A DNA stretch of 64,000 bases, from positions 8,664,060 to 8,728,059 of the forward strand of contig NC_133490.1 of the NCBI RefSeq assembly GCF_025370935.1, written 5' to 3'. This DNA is from Choristoneura fumiferana. Taxonomy: Eukaryota > Arthropoda > Insecta > Lepidoptera > Tortricidae. The translations under genes were made by a program, and so were the position numbers. The notes beneath the pieces were generated by a model that was not told the origin of the DNA, did not search any database, and saw only the letters and a program-made list of their open reading frames with translations. Shown here piece after piece: positions 32,116 to 43,522 of the stretch (its first letter is position 1; every line of letters begins with the position of its first letter).

Positions 32116-33420
32116 TTCGGGGTTACCGTGATAGTTTTCCGATAGACGATTTCCTATATTAACGTTATTATGTTATAAATTGTAGGTATATTTTTTAATT
32201 TAACTTTTTTGTTTCTAATTGATACAATACTCATGATGTTTTGATAATATTTTACACTAGCCGTTACCTGCGACTCTGTCCGCGTAGAATTCGGTTTTCA
32301 CTGTAGTCCGAATTTTTTTTCATGCAACTACGCAAAACAAAAGGGGTTTTGGGATAGAAGTTATAGATGAATTTCAGTAACATCTTCATTTTAATAAAAG
32401 CATAACCTATGCAAACTGTTAATTGTTTATGCTAAAGGAAACGATGTATAATTCCGAAGCTAGAATATTATACATGTACATGTAGAGGTTTGAACTACAA
32501 CGCAATTATTGTAAATGTATGTATAAACACTATGTGGTTTATTACAAATGTTACATAGGTACTATTACGTTTGCGGTAGAAAAACCCAACGATTATTTTT
32601 GGGGAATACCAACATTGTTTAAAATGCAGGCGCCACTCACCACAACTTGTGGGAATTAAAGATATTTTAATACCTTCTGAAAAAATACACTATTTATATT
32701 ACTGTTCATTATTTTAATGTTTTTTACAAGTGCAGTTAGCAGCAGAAGTGGGTGAGCGGCTATGGTGTTCAAAAATTATCTTGGTCGTTTCTAAGTTTTT
32801 AAGTTCATATTTCTTTAAATATTTCTATATTATAATTATATACTGCTGACATGTATATCGTTATCTAGTACCGTTGTACACGAATAGAGCTTAGTTTGAG
32901 TCATGGTTATGTCTGAAATTGTCCTCAGATATATTAAATTATTATCCTATACTGTGAGTTTAATATAATAGACCTCTAAAAGCATAAAATAATACAAATT
33001 CGCCGAATCTTAAACTTCCTCATTTTTTTGAAGTCGGTTAAAAATTGCACAGTATCAATACCGTTTAGTCCAATTTCCCCAGTATTGCCCTCTACAATTT
33101 TTTATTTCCCCATTTGCCATGAGATTCTGGTACACCTATATTAGTTACCGTTGAATTTGCGAAAAGCCGTAACGGCCACAGGGTTGCAGCCGTAGGCCGT
33201 GGATTTTGAGATTTTTTGGCCTGAAAGCCGTAGAACACAGTAATTGCCGTGGGAACACTGAGTTTGAACTGGCAGAGAGCATGCTATCAAAAGGCATGTG
33301 TATTGGAGTGTTTGTGTGTGTTGATGTGTAATAGTAGCTTAAGAACAGATCTTCGTATGTCTTATAGTTTCAGACTTTCCCATACTGGCCGATCTAAATG
33401 AGCCACCCTGTATACCTAAG
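32116..33420. other. Unassigned, with repeat scraps
   Basis: CACTAGCCGTTACCTGCGAC at 32257 is the end of an AATATTATAAATGCGAAAG repeat (minus). TTTTTGAAGTCGGTTAAAAA at 33025 is a common repeat end. Otherwise AT-rich and featureless. Confidence 0.45.
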
Positions 33421-33464
33421 TCTGCAGTAGCAAGTAATATTTCTGAGCTCTATGCTACTTAAGG

Positions 33465-33767
33465 GCTTTATTACACTACACTAAATTTAGGATCCTAAAT
33501 TATTTAGAATCCTAATTTAGGAAAGTGTAATCGCGTTTAGTCAAGTAAGGATCCTAAATAGTACTTGACTAAACGCGATTAAATTTCCTAAAGAAGGATT
33601 TTTTATTCGACTGGATGGCAAACGAGCAAGTGGGTCTCCTGATGGTAAGAGATCACCACCGCCCATAGACACCTGCAACACCGGGGGGATTGCAGATGCG
33701 TTGCCAACCTAGGGGCCTAAGATGGGATACCTCAAGTGGGAATCATTTAGTCAAGTGTAATAACCCT
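33465..33767. mobile_element. TTAA-flanked MITE with a REP-V insert
   Basis: GGGCTTTATTACACTAC at the left and GTGTAATAACCCTT at the right, with TTAA outside on both sides, suggest a piggyBac-type MITE. Inner arms carry AGGATCCTAAAT and TAGTCAAGT. REP-V sits at 33598-33747. Confidence 0.7.
33598..33747 (+). mobile_element. REP-V copy nested in the TTAA MITE
   Basis: TTATTCGACTGGATGGCAAA to GATGGGATACCTCAAGTGGG. Three levels of nesting are visible here: REP-V in the MITE in U620. Confidence 0.75.
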
Positions 33768-34383
33768 TTTAAATCTAGCATAGCGGATTCGCGGTATTAG
33801 GTAAAACTGAAGAAACGTTCTGTAACTTCCAGCGTTACGTCAAGTCACGTTTCCCCGTGTTGGGGGTAAATCGTGACGTCAACACGACGTCATCGATGGA
33901 GCAGCACGTTGCTCGTTACGGATTTCAATCATGTAACTTCATTATGTTACGACGGGCGTGCATTGGGTTGATTTCAGGGTAGGCAGTTGGTGGCAGGCAC
34001 GCCATAGTGCTGCTTTATCTGTTGCAGATGTAAACTAAATGAGATCTCTAAATAAAAATGACTGAAGTAAACGTGTCGCGCGACAGTGCGGGGAGCGCCA
34101 CCGTCGTCGCAATCGCCTATGAAAAGGGCTTCTCAAAAGATCCCAGCATAGCTCTATGCACAGCTCGTTGCGTATCTGTCTTTCCAAGAGGTCAACGGTC
34201 AAGGACCGATCGGGTTATCTCGGCCTATATACACCTAGTGCCATCCCCGAAGACGCGAGATTTTGTCAAAATTAGACATTAATGACATTGTAATAAGAAC
34301 CACGTCACGCGTCATCGTGAATGACTCTACCTACCTACGTCCCGCTGCAGTAACAGGTAATATTTATGTGCTCTATGCTTCTT

Positions 34384-35178
34384 ACATTTTATCTTACAAA
34401 AGAGAGCAATTAGAGTAATTTATAATTTGAAGACGGGTGAATCTTTAAGATCTTTTTTTAAGGAAACAGGTATCCTAACCCTGCCGTCGCTTTGTTTTTG
34501 AAATAATCATGTATGTTAGGAAGAACATATGTGATTTTCCCACTAACGTCGATAAGCCAAAGGCTACTAGAAACACAGGGAAGCTTAAAGTTCCATCTTA
34601 CAGACTGGCTAACACCAAAAAGTCGTTTCTGGAAATTGCATACATTTTTATAATAAAATTCCAAAAAATATTACAAATGAAACGGATACGAAATTCACAT
34701 CTATTGTCAAGAAGAGATTAATATCTAAGACGTATTATAAAGTTAATGATTATACAATGGACAGGGATATTTGGAAATAATTCCAATCAGCATTAGCGAT
34801 CCCTTCAAATAGCGAACCTACTGTGTTAATAATAAAGTTGTGTTAAATACTTTTGATGTATAGATATCATTTAATAATATTGTAAATCTGTTTAAAAAAA
34901 TATATATTTCGTTGAGTTTCAGTCGGTGAAATTAGTGGCACTTGAGGTATCCCATCTTAGGCCTCTAGGTTGGCAACGCATCTGCAATTCCCCTGGTTTG
35001 CAGATGTTTATGGTGGTGATCTCTTACCATCAGGAGACCACTTGCTCGTTTGCATCCAGTCGTAACCGGATTCTTCTCGACAGAGTTTTTTCCGAACCGG
35101 TGGTAGATTTTTTTTTGACGTTCATAAGTGCTTGTTATAGCCTAAATTGAATAAAGATATTTTGACTTTGACTTTGAA
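34384..35178 (+). mobile_element. CR1/Jockey-like LINE inserted between U620 halves
   Basis: Plus-strand copy. RAIRVIYNLKTGESLRSFF at 34404, then MYVRKNICDFPTNVDKPKA at 34509, ending in the TTTGACTTTGAC tail at 35160-35177. The frame is broken several times after 34640. REP-V is inserted at 34921-35055. The flanks are two halves of a U620 unit. Confidence 0.85.
34921..35055 (-). mobile_element. REP-V copy nested in the LINE
   Basis: GGCACTTGAGGTATCCCATC to TTGCATCCAGTCG, splitting the LINE between GTTGAGTTTC and CGGATTCTTCTC. Confidence 0.8.
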
Positions 35179-35590
35179 TCTATCTGCTACTTAATTCGCG
35201 GTATTATGATTAGGTATAATTGAAGAAACATTCTGTAACTTCCAGTGTTACGTCAAGTCACGTTTCCCCGTGTTGGGGGTAAATCGTGTCGTCATCACGA
35301 CGTCATCGATGGAGCAGCACGTTGCTCGTTACGGATTTCAATCATGTAACTTCATTATGTTACGACGGGCGTGCATTGGGTCGATTTCAGGGTAGGCAGT
35401 TGGCAGTAGGTACTTCATAGTGCTGCTTTGTCTGTTGCAAATGTACTTTAACTAAATGAGAGATCTAACAATAATATTACTTAAGCTCTCGTGAGACATA
35501 AAAAATACTGAATTAAACGTGTCGTGTGCGGGGAGCGCCACCGTCATCGCACTCGCCTATGAAAAAGGGCTTCTGAAAAGTACCCTCAAA
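35179..35590 (-). repeat. U620 unit, copy 5
   Basis: CATAGTGCTGC at 35416 is 1413 bases from the same word in copy 4; subtracting the LINE gives about 618. The TGACGTCA word has decayed here. Confidence 0.75.
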
Positions 35591-35592
35591 TC

Positions 35593-35858
35593 AGTAATCA
35601 TCATCATCATCCCAGTATGAATGAGAGGGCTTGGACGGTAGTTTTCACGCGGGCCCAGTGCGGATTGGGAACTTCACGCACACTATTAAATTTATTCGCC
35701 GGTGTGTACAGGTTTGCTCATGATGTTTTCCTTCACCGTAAAGCTCATGGTAGGCAGGTAAATTTCAAACGTAATTTCGCACATGAATTCCGAAAAACAA
35801 AGGTGCGAGCCTGGGTTCGAATCCACGGCCCTTGAGAGGATAGTTCTAGCCAGTAGGC
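35593..35858 (-). mobile_element. SINE-2 copy
   Basis: Minus strand: the tRNA-like head is at 35800-35858 (GAGCCTGGGTTCGAATCC), the middle has GATGTTTTCCTTCACCG, the tail is (ATC)n. Full-length-like, about 270 bases. Confidence 0.8.
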
Positions 35859-35953
35859 CTGCACGGCTTCAACCGTTCGGGTAAAGAGCCCTAAAAAGGT
35901 TAAAGCTAAGTGCAATATTGCACTTAAAAGTTAATGGCTGGACTCTGGCCCTA

Positions 35954-36076
35954 TACTACGAAGTGCGAAATGCGAACTTCGTATCTTGCCGTCCCGCTGA
36001 CGCTAATATTATTTAATACGGGAGTGAGAGGGACGGTAAGACACGAACTTCGACTTTCGAATTTCGTAGTAGCCCC
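35954..36076. mobile_element. TACTACGAA MITE
   Basis: TACTACGAAGTGCGAAATGC and CGAATTTCGTAGTAGCCCC are the arms; GCTGACGCTAATATTATTTA is the core. Copies at 48997 and 53150. Confidence 0.8.
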
Positions 36077-36513
36077 TGAGTGCAGTGGCCTTACACGGCG
36101 TTACGATCTACGCAGGTTTTCATAAGCGACGTCAGGAACCTAAGAAAGTGCTCACGTAACGCTAGTAAATAGTTATTAGGCCTTGAACCTCGGAAATGGA
36201 GAAGCAAGCCCGCTCGGTCGGAACCGATTTGTTTATATCGATGCTTGGGCTAATTATGACAAGAGTTGCCGTAAGAGCTGAAAGTTGAGCTACAAAACGA
36301 AACTACACATTATAGGTTCGCGTATATGGCCTATCTGTCTGTCACTGTAAATTTACTCTGAAAGTACCAAAATAAAAATTAAGCCCATAAGAAACGTGTT
36401 TGAATTTTGAAACTCATAAAAAAACATAATTAGCTAAACCCTCTCCACGCGAGTTCGACTCGCACTTGTCCATTTTATCTTTGTACTATGTTTTTGTCTT
36501 TGTACTCAGCTTA

Positions 36514-36815
36514 GTCATCATCATCATCATGTCAGCTGAAAGACGTCCACTGCTGGACATAGGCCTCCCCCAAAGCTCTCCACTCAGACCGGTCTGGTGC
36601 TTTCCGCATCCACCGCGATCCCGCGATCTTAACCAGGTCGTCGCTCCATCTTGTTGGAGGCCTACCGACAGCTCGTCTCCCGGTCCGCGGACGCCATTCG
36701 AGAAAAAATCGCCATCAGCCATCGGCCATCAGTCCTGCGAGCAATGTGCCCCGCCCACTGCCACTTCAATTTCGCAATTCTTCGGGCTATGTCGGTAACC
36801 TTAGTTCTACTGGCA
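36514..36815 (-). mobile_element. RTE-like LINE, intact C-terminal frame
   Basis: On the minus strand an open frame reads LKWQWAGHIARRTDGRW, then LEWRPRTGRRAVGRPPTRW, then SDDLVKIAGSRWMRKAPDR and VQQWTSFS before a stop at about 36537. An (ATG)n tail follows at 36514-36530, as is usual for lepidopteran RTE elements. It is the C-terminal end of a reverse transcriptase of about 1000 residues; the rest is absent. Confidence 0.8.
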
Positions 36816-36896
36816 CTGCTCAGCTACCTCGCACATCTCTGGTGGAAACAGTCACAACGTTTCACATCCTCGCACCGCTCAACTACTTACAAACCT

Positions 36897-37018
36897 GTAT
36901 TAATATCTGCCACAGTGGAGCGTGCAAATATACCTGACACGTCCTACCGGCTCTTGAATTGGAGTAATGTCAGATATTTATGCACATTTTTTGTGTCAGA
37001 TATTGCTGCTGGTTACTG
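36897..37018. mobile_element. CAGTCACCAGCA MITE copy
   Basis: ATTAATATCTGCCACAGTGG and the mirror ending CTGCTGGTTACTG. Confidence 0.75.
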
Positions 37019-37245
37019 TACCTCGTATCTCTGGTGGAAAACGCAGCTTAAAGCGGGCATTACCATCTCCTGTAATAAATACTTTGGGATTCAATTGATG
37101 CCTAATAAGGATTGACAGTTGAAGTGATTATGATTTTTTTGACTATGATTTTATTATGTTACTTAACTTTGATAGCACGCATACAGTTTTCACGCATGTC
37201 GGTCAATGCATTTCTTTCCTTCTAAGCCAGTGCGAGCGGTACACT

Positions 37246-37349
37246 GGGGCTGTTTCACCACCTATTGATTAATTTTATTTGACAGATAAATATGATGCCG
37301 TCATTTATCTGTCAAATAAATTTAACCAATGGATGGTGAAACTGGGGGT
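37246..37349. mobile_element. GGGGCTGTTTCACC MITE, shorter variant
   Basis: GGGGCTGTTTCACCACC and GGATGGTGAAACTGGGGG; the centre is a TTTATTTGACAGATAAAT palindrome not found in the 18600 copy. Confidence 0.75.
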
Positions 37350-37391
37350 AAAGCTTAATTTAGATTATTAAATACAGAATACGTTATAATA

Positions 37392-37872
37392 AGTAGATGT
37401 TGATCTGGCCTAGTGGTTAGAGAACCTGACTACGAAGCTTGAGGTCCCGGGTTCGATTCTCGTGTTGGGGCAGATATTTGTATGAAAAATACGAATGTTT
37501 GTTCTCGGGTCTTGGGTGTTTAATATGTATTTAAGTATGTATCTATGTAAGTAGCCGTAAATCCACCTTCAAGTTAAAAAATAAAAATAAATATGTAACC
37601 AAGGACCGCGGCGCGCCGCGCCTGCGCAGCCGGCATAGTGTAGTATTCAAAATAGTGAATGAGAGTTCTACACTTTCTGCCAACAAACTGCTACGCAGTT
37701 TGGCAGAGGTTTATAGTTATAAGTATTTCTGTACTTCTTTTGTTTTTTTATTTGAGTAAATTAAAAAAATTAAAAAAATATATTATTATATTTATCCCTT
37801 GCTTAGTACCCATAACACAAGCTTTGCTAAGCTTACATTGGGACTAGGTCAATTGGTGTGAATTGTCCCGTG
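37392..37872 (+). mobile_element. SINE-1 with an insert of about 225 bases
   Basis: The head has GTGGTTAGAGAACCTGAC and GGGTTCGATTC. The body resumes at 37778 (TATTTATCCCTTGCTTAG) and ends GTCCCGTGATATTTATT. The segment between is foreign. Confidence 0.8.
37553..37777. mobile_element. GC-rich insert inside SINE-1, family unknown
   Basis: Contains CCGCGGCGCGCCGCGCCTGC and a stem CCAACAAACTG...CAGTTTGG, and ends in an A-rich run. Looks retroposed. Confidence 0.5.
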
Positions 37873-38535
37873 ATATTTATTATTTATTATTATTACTATC
37901 TGCACTAATCAAGTGCTTAAGCGATTATTTTCTTTATGAAATAAAATATGTCAAAATAAGTACCGTTAATGACTTGCTTAATGAAATATATTCAATCTTA
38001 TGTTTGATTAAAAAAAACATAATATCATCATGGACCTTGTGACCAAAAAAATTAAAAAAATAAAATTTACGGGACTGTTTCACCCCTCATTAATAAATTT
38101 TATTTAAACCTAGCCATTCTAACCTTAAATTCTCGCAAAATTGGGAATCCTAACTGACTACTTTTAACATCTACATATAATGCCTTGAAAGGAGTCTCTT
38201 CGGACTTTATTTATAAAGTCGAAACGAAATAATTTCAAAATTCCTCAAAAATCCGTCTAACCCCAAAACAATCGAAATGTTGCCAAAAACCGTTTCAAAT
38301 CCACAATCCGGAACGTCGGAAGTTCATTCACCCCGAGTTCTAAACTCGAAAAACTGTGATCCGGTCAGAAAGTGCGTCGAGGTTTCACCAAACAGAGGGC
38401 GCGCGCGACGCATCGCAAGTGAAGGAAAGTGATGCGCTTCTTGCATTACAAGTAGCCGTGGCTTTTGAACGCGAGGTATTTTTGTGGTGGTGCTGGCTGG
38501 AAAATACTGGTGTGGCCGGCTTTGTTGGAAGAAAG
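37873..38535. other. Unassigned
   Basis: A GGGGCTGTTTCACC MITE scrap at 38071. A GC-rich patch at 38380-38470 has an open frame on each strand without recognisable product. Confidence 0.4.
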
Positions 38536-38675
38536 TCAAAGTCAAAATTAATATCTTTATTCAATTTATTTTATGAACACGTCGAAAAATCTATCACCGG
38601 TTCAGAGGAAAGCCTCTTTTGAGAAGAAGCTGGAATGAAATGCAAATTCAAATATATTTTGAATATCTTTGATTG
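38536..38675 (-). mobile_element. CR1/Jockey-like LINE 3' tail
   Basis: Only the last 140 bases: AAAGTCAAAGTCAAAATTAA at left, then the ACCGGTTC(A/G)GA block. No RT sequence. Confidence 0.75.
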
Positions 38676-39934
38676 GTTAGTTAATCAATGATCAGCTTTT
38701 TTAAAAAACACACTGACTTAGTGACGTAAGTGGTATGATCAAGAGGCCGACAAAGATTTTAATAAACGTGGCAAAACAGCTAACAAAACATTATTTTTTC
38801 CAGTTCGCTGTGAATGTCGCTGTTTAGGTATCTCTAGCTCGTGGTTTTTAGTTTGTATTTTGAAATTAAAGCACTAATTATATAAAGAAATACTAATAAT
38901 TTAATAATAGACCACCCGGTTTTGCAAGCGTCACCCATGTTCATAATAAAGATCTTTATCGCACTTTATCGTACTTCGTTTTTGAAAAATAATTCTTCAG
39001 CAAACATATGTAATATATTTATATATATTATATATTATATATATTATTATATTTATATATATATATTAATAGTCATTTACTACTATTTAAGTTTACTGTT
39101 TTTTTAAAAACGTTTTTCAATAACAAGACTCGTCAAGATTGCTTACCCTATTTCTAATGCTAAAAAAAACGATATTGTCATTCTACCTCTTAATGTCACT
39201 CGAACTATGGCGTCAACATAACCGCTTCAAAACAAGCGATGGCTGTTACTATAGTAGTATGACGTCTAGCGTTGTCAAGACTAACATAATAAGAAGCCTG
39301 TTGCAAAACAATATGCAAATAATAATTTATGTACGCAATGATATGGAAAATTCATGACCGAACGGAAAATATTACGTGCTTCGGAAAACCGGAACATAAA
39401 GTGACATCACAATGACAAGCGGGAAGTTTTGGCAGATGACATGGCGGGAAAACTGTTGTGCACTTTTAAAAAGAGTAACAGGACAAAGGGATGCGGACTT
39501 TGCAAACGTTAATGAGCCAGCGTTCCCGTGTAATATGCAAGCACTATATTATTTTCTACCAAATATCGAATGTTTTCTATCAATTTTGCAATATTTCACA
39601 GAATCAATTTACGTATTAATTAGCGGCCAAGAGAGATATATATATATTACTGTTTTAAACCTAAAATTGCTAAAAGTGGCTCCGAAGCGGTAAAGTTTCG
39701 TATGCTCTGCCTACCCCATTGGGGAATACAGGCGTGATGTTTGTGTGTGTGTATTACTGTTTTATATTCGCACCAAATGCAAACTTAAATGGCACCCACA
39801 AAAATGGGCGCATTCATGGTATCTACCACTCAACCAACAGTCATCGATAACAAGGCAGTGCGAGGTTGAAACAGACAACAGTAAATGACTCTAAGCGAGC
39901 AACCGAATATTGTTTACTGGCATCTAAGAAGCCT
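38676..39934. other. Unassigned, with an (AT)n run
   Basis: AT microsatellite at 39013-39070. Small open frames at 38922-39693 are AT-biased and not recognisable. Confidence 0.45.
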
Positions 39935-40098
39935 TTGCCCAGTACGCACACATAATATGCGTAGGACGTCCACCAATGAGACCTGGTTAAAAACCGCGGG
40001 TTCACGGTGGGTGCAGGTTGCATCCAAACGAAGCAATTGGATGTCTATGGGGGGACGCTTATCTCCAATTCTCCAAAAGTGGACTTCCTATAGCTGAT
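39935..40098 (+). mobile_element. RTE-like LINE tail, diverged
   Basis: RRTSTNETWLKTAGSRW and KRSNWMSMGG then QKWTSYS and a stop match the RTE ending, with no upstream RT. Confidence 0.65.
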
Positions 40099-40239
40099 AA
40101 GATGATAATGATGAAAATGAATACCTAATAATAATCCACGACAAAACTTGGCGTGCAAGCCCGCATATTGCATTTTTAACCACCAATTGTAACTAGGACA
40201 CTGGCACCCAAAAGGCGCAAATAAAAAAAACTTTCACTG

Positions 40240-40420
40240 AGTGTCGCTGCGGGGTGAGCGACCGGCGCCCGCGCGTGGAAGGTCGACGTTCCGGCGGAAC
40301 GGCGCGCTGCCTAGAATCGCATGCGCACGTCCGGAAGAAACTAGGGTGCCGTCCGGTTTGATGGACCATCGGGTAATTCGAAAAGTCGTGGACTCTTTGG
40401 AATATGTTTGAACGTTTTAA
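40240..40420. promoter_or_regulatory. GC-rich promoter-like island
   Basis: Sharp GC rise in AT-rich DNA. GCATGCGCAC (near an NRF1-type site) sits next to CCGGAAG (ETS-type). No TATA. No coding exon could be tied to it on either strand. Confidence 0.3.
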
Positions 40421-41129
40421 GATCAGAGCTGTGTAGTCGGTAAATTTTGGCAAATGTATTTTTAATCATAAATACCAGTTACTCGTATCCATACACGTCG
40501 CATGACACTGTTAACAATTTGTCTTTGTCTGTTTTTATAAATTTGCATTTGCCAGACACAGTAGCGCGCAAAATGTAACCATAGCTACTGTAAAAGCCAT
40601 CGCAGATAAGAAGTTAATGAAGAAGCTGATCATAATTAAGTTACTGATTGTGAGTGGACGAAGACAGTACCACTCGCTTACTAATTAGCTCCTCCTAGCC
40701 GTATTCGACTGCAGGGAATATTCCCTGACGCTGAGAGCGCCTCTGATGGATTTCCAGGTGTCTTACGTAGCCGATTTTTGCACCGAATTTGCGGCCATAC
40801 TCTTCACAAGTCAGTAACCCTCCGCTGTAATTGTTTAGCTGTACGTGGTCTGACTCGCTTACTAAACGGTGTAGTAAAATAACTCTCTCTCTCTGCCTGG
40901 CCCCAGCCTGTCCAGGAACCCACGGGCCTGGCTAGGGACTTGCCGCAAGTCAGGAAGGAAGGTTAGGAAGCCCCCCTCAGGTTTAAGTCATAGCTCTTGC
41001 AACATCCAGTCTCAAACCCTAAAGTGAATTCTTTACTTTACTAACATTTTGTTTTTCTTTTAAGTACTTGGGCTTTGATTTTTTTTAATAGGAATAGCAA
41101 CCGCCATCAACTTTACATCATTTTACCCC
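40421..41129. other. Unassigned
   Basis: Nothing recognisable. CTCTCTCTCT at 40884 is a short microsatellite. Confidence 0.4.
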
Positions 41130-41345
41130 CCACGCAAAAAGAGGGGTATTATAAGTTTGACTCCAATGTCTGTCTGCTTGTGATATCGTAGCTTGCAAAA
41201 GATGGACCAATGGATTAATTGAGTGTTTTTTTAATGAAAGTGTGTTTTCTTGCGGTGATTTTTGATATGTCTCATTATAATCGGTTTAGCTGTTTTTAAA
41301 ATATTGAACTTAAAAATGAAAATGTCGATTTTTCTGAACTAAAAC
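41130..41345 (+). mobile_element. Repeat with GCAAAAAGAGGGGTATTA
   Basis: Shares the start (GAGGG..GTTA) and GACCAAT blocks with 48365-48660 and its duplicate. Confidence 0.5.
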
Positions 41346-41489
41346 TAAACCGACATGACGTTGGCTCTATCTGAATCGGCCATAGCTGAAAAAAGGTTAC
41401 AGGACAGTAAGGGTCTTAAATTCCTTTTACATTCCCTAAAGCCAGTGCAGTGTATCTGTTCCAATGCTAGCGTCAATAATAACAATGCA

Positions 41490-41614
41490 ACCATCAGTGG
41501 TGTAGCGGTATAGCACGCGGTACGGATTACCGAGGACCTGGGTTCGATTCCCAGTGATGGTCTTATTTTTCTGTTTTTTCTGTGCATCTTTATTTCAGTT
41601 TGTATTTTCAATAA
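41490..41614 (+). mobile_element. SINE-3, intact tRNA-like head
   Basis: 41490-41562 folds as a 73-nt tRNA shape: acceptor ACCATCA with TGATGGT, T arm CTGGG/CCCAG with TTCGATT loop, D stem GTGT/GCAC. The anticodon loop lacks U33 and no anticodon can be assigned, so not a working tRNA. The tail CTTATTTTTCTG...TTTCAGTTTGTATTTTC is shared with 50815 and 54956. Confidence 0.8.
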
Positions 41615-42420
41615 CAATGCATCATGTAACCAGTGCATTAGCCTCTGGCAATAAAAAGCGCGTCGTAACGTAAGGTTTGTCAGTGGCAACATTAGCGAGG
41701 CAGTTCCGATACCACCATCCGCGCACGCGCCGGGTCAACGACCGGTTGACGTAAGGAGAAATATTTTACGTAACAGCGGGCCTTGAACTCAGGCTTTTAA
41801 TAATGGTTGGTTGTTAGTGGAGGGTAGATTTAGTCATGATTAAGTTTTGTTTTCAAATTTAATAAGATTGTATAGGTAGTGCCACCAGAGTTGAGGTCAC
41901 GCACACAAGAACATGTCGTGTAATGACAGCGGAATTTGGACATTCACTCATTCGTTTAATTCATTCTCCTTCTATGCAATCAGTTCTTCAGGTACCTAGC
42001 TGTGTGTAATTAATCATTCACTTCAACTCTCATTGCACTACCTATACAATTTGAACACGTTAAATTACGGAAAAGGGGGTAGCATGCAAGGCTTCAAACT
42101 GGTACCAAAAATACCGGTATCAATAGTACATTGTGTCTTAAGGGCGGTAAATAAGGAATTATGAACGAGAATCTATTAGAAGCCTGCAAGTGTACAGCTA
42201 GAGGACCCTGCTGCGGGGGGCTTGGGATTGCTAATCAGCTCATGCGCTGCACGCCTAGTAGTATATACATCAAATTCATTATGCAATTAGGCGTAATACG
42301 CAAAAAAGTCCTTGGGTTTTATTCAGGGGGTTGCACCCTAGTCTGCCTTCATGTTACGCCACTGCTTACGAGTGTAATGAAAAAATACTCGTACTAACTT
42401 ACCATTTTCGACGTATACAC
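41615..42420. other. Unassigned
   Basis: An inverted pair at 41867 (TTGTATAGGTAGTGCC) and 42030 (CACTACCTATACAATTTG) suggests a MITE of about 180 bases at 41867-42052. Otherwise nothing seen. Confidence 0.45.
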
Positions 42421-42728
42421 ATCCTCATCATCATCCCAGCCTATATACGTCCCACTGCTGGGCACAGGCCTCCTCTCAGAACAAGAGGGCTTGGGCCATA
42501 GTTCCCACGCGGGCCCAGTGCGGATTGGGAACTTCACACACACCATTGAATTGCTTCGCAGGTTTGTGCAGGTTTCCTCACGATGTTTTCCTTCACCGCA
42601 AAGCTCGTGGTAAATTTCAAATGTAATTCCGCACATGAATTTCGAAAAACTCAGAGGTGCGAGCCGGGGTTTGAACCCACGACCCTCTGCTTGAGAGGCG
42701 ATAGGCAAGCCGTGGTGGCCTAGTGGTT
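42421..42728 (-). mobile_element. SINE-2 copy, near full length
   Basis: Head at 42655-42728 with GGTTTGAACCC and GCCGTGGTGGCCTAGTGG; tail at 42421 (ATCATC). The best SINE-2 copy. Confidence 0.85.
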
Positions 42729-43069
42729 TGATACACATCCTATCTACGAATAATTAATAAGGCGGGGCTTAAAAACCGTGTTCTACACGTCATTTGTCGT
42801 GCATCTGAAATTGCATCACGCGTGCTTTCTTTCTGAATTTTAACCAATCAACAAGCAAGTCTATTTACAACCTCGAAAATGATTCGTATTTGAATCATAA
42901 GTCGTTTTGGTTTAAAGTATGGCCACTTTTTGTGTGGAATTTGTTCCGAGTTACGCTTCTTGACTATTATTAATTCGTAGCATCCCATCGCTGAACACAG
43001 GATATTTCTTACTTGGGCCGTGGATTGTAAACTTTACACACACCATGCGGCCAGTTCGCAGGGGTGATG

Positions 43070-43522
43070 TACCATCAGCCAAATAAGTGGTCTACCAATT
43101 TTCAAACAAGTTCCTATCAAATGAATATTCGCTAAAAAATAAGAACACTGGGAATCAAGTTGACAGACACGTCTATTGGAATAATTGTTTTATGACATGG
43201 GAAAACGATTATCAACATCAGAGTGCGGTATATCACGCGGTACACCGAGGACATTTGGTGATGGTACTCTTTAATCGCTAGCTTATTCGTTGATGTTTTT
43301 TCCCTACCAAATGAATATAAAGGTAAGTTTCAAGTAAAATACTTTTGGCATTACCATCAGCAAATATGTGGTCTACCACTCTAATGTTGATAATCGTTTG
43401 CATGTCATAAAACAATGATGCCAATAGACGTGTCTGTCAACTTGAAAGCTCGACTTTAGCGACATATTCATTTGATAGGAATTTGTTCAAAAATTGATAG
43501 ACCACTTATTTGGCTTATGGTA
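43070..43522. mobile_element. Foldback MITE (TACCATCAGCCAAATAAG)
   Basis: Arms of about 150 bases from TACCATCAGCCAAATAAGTG and its mirror at 43500-43522. A SINE-3-like scrap (TATATCACGCGGTACACCG) lies in the centre. Confidence 0.8.

Larger units (their letters stand above)
33421..34383 (-). repeat. U620 unit, copy 4, split by a TTAA MITE
   Basis: Minus-strand unit. 33421-33464 is one flank of the split part and 33768-34383 the remainder, including CCATAGTGCTGC at 34002. The frame at 34058-34282 is the reverse of one seen at 23455-23640; similarity follows from copying. Confidence 0.75.

Noticed and set aside
34058..34282. 74-codon frame shared with 23455-23640
   Set aside because: Both lie in U620 units; similarity reflects recent copying. 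One stays open, but there is no recognisable domain and other units break the frame.
36466..37115. Plus-strand frames of 110 and 154 codons
   Set aside because: They overlap the minus-strand RTE reverse transcriptase end, which has the real protein motifs.
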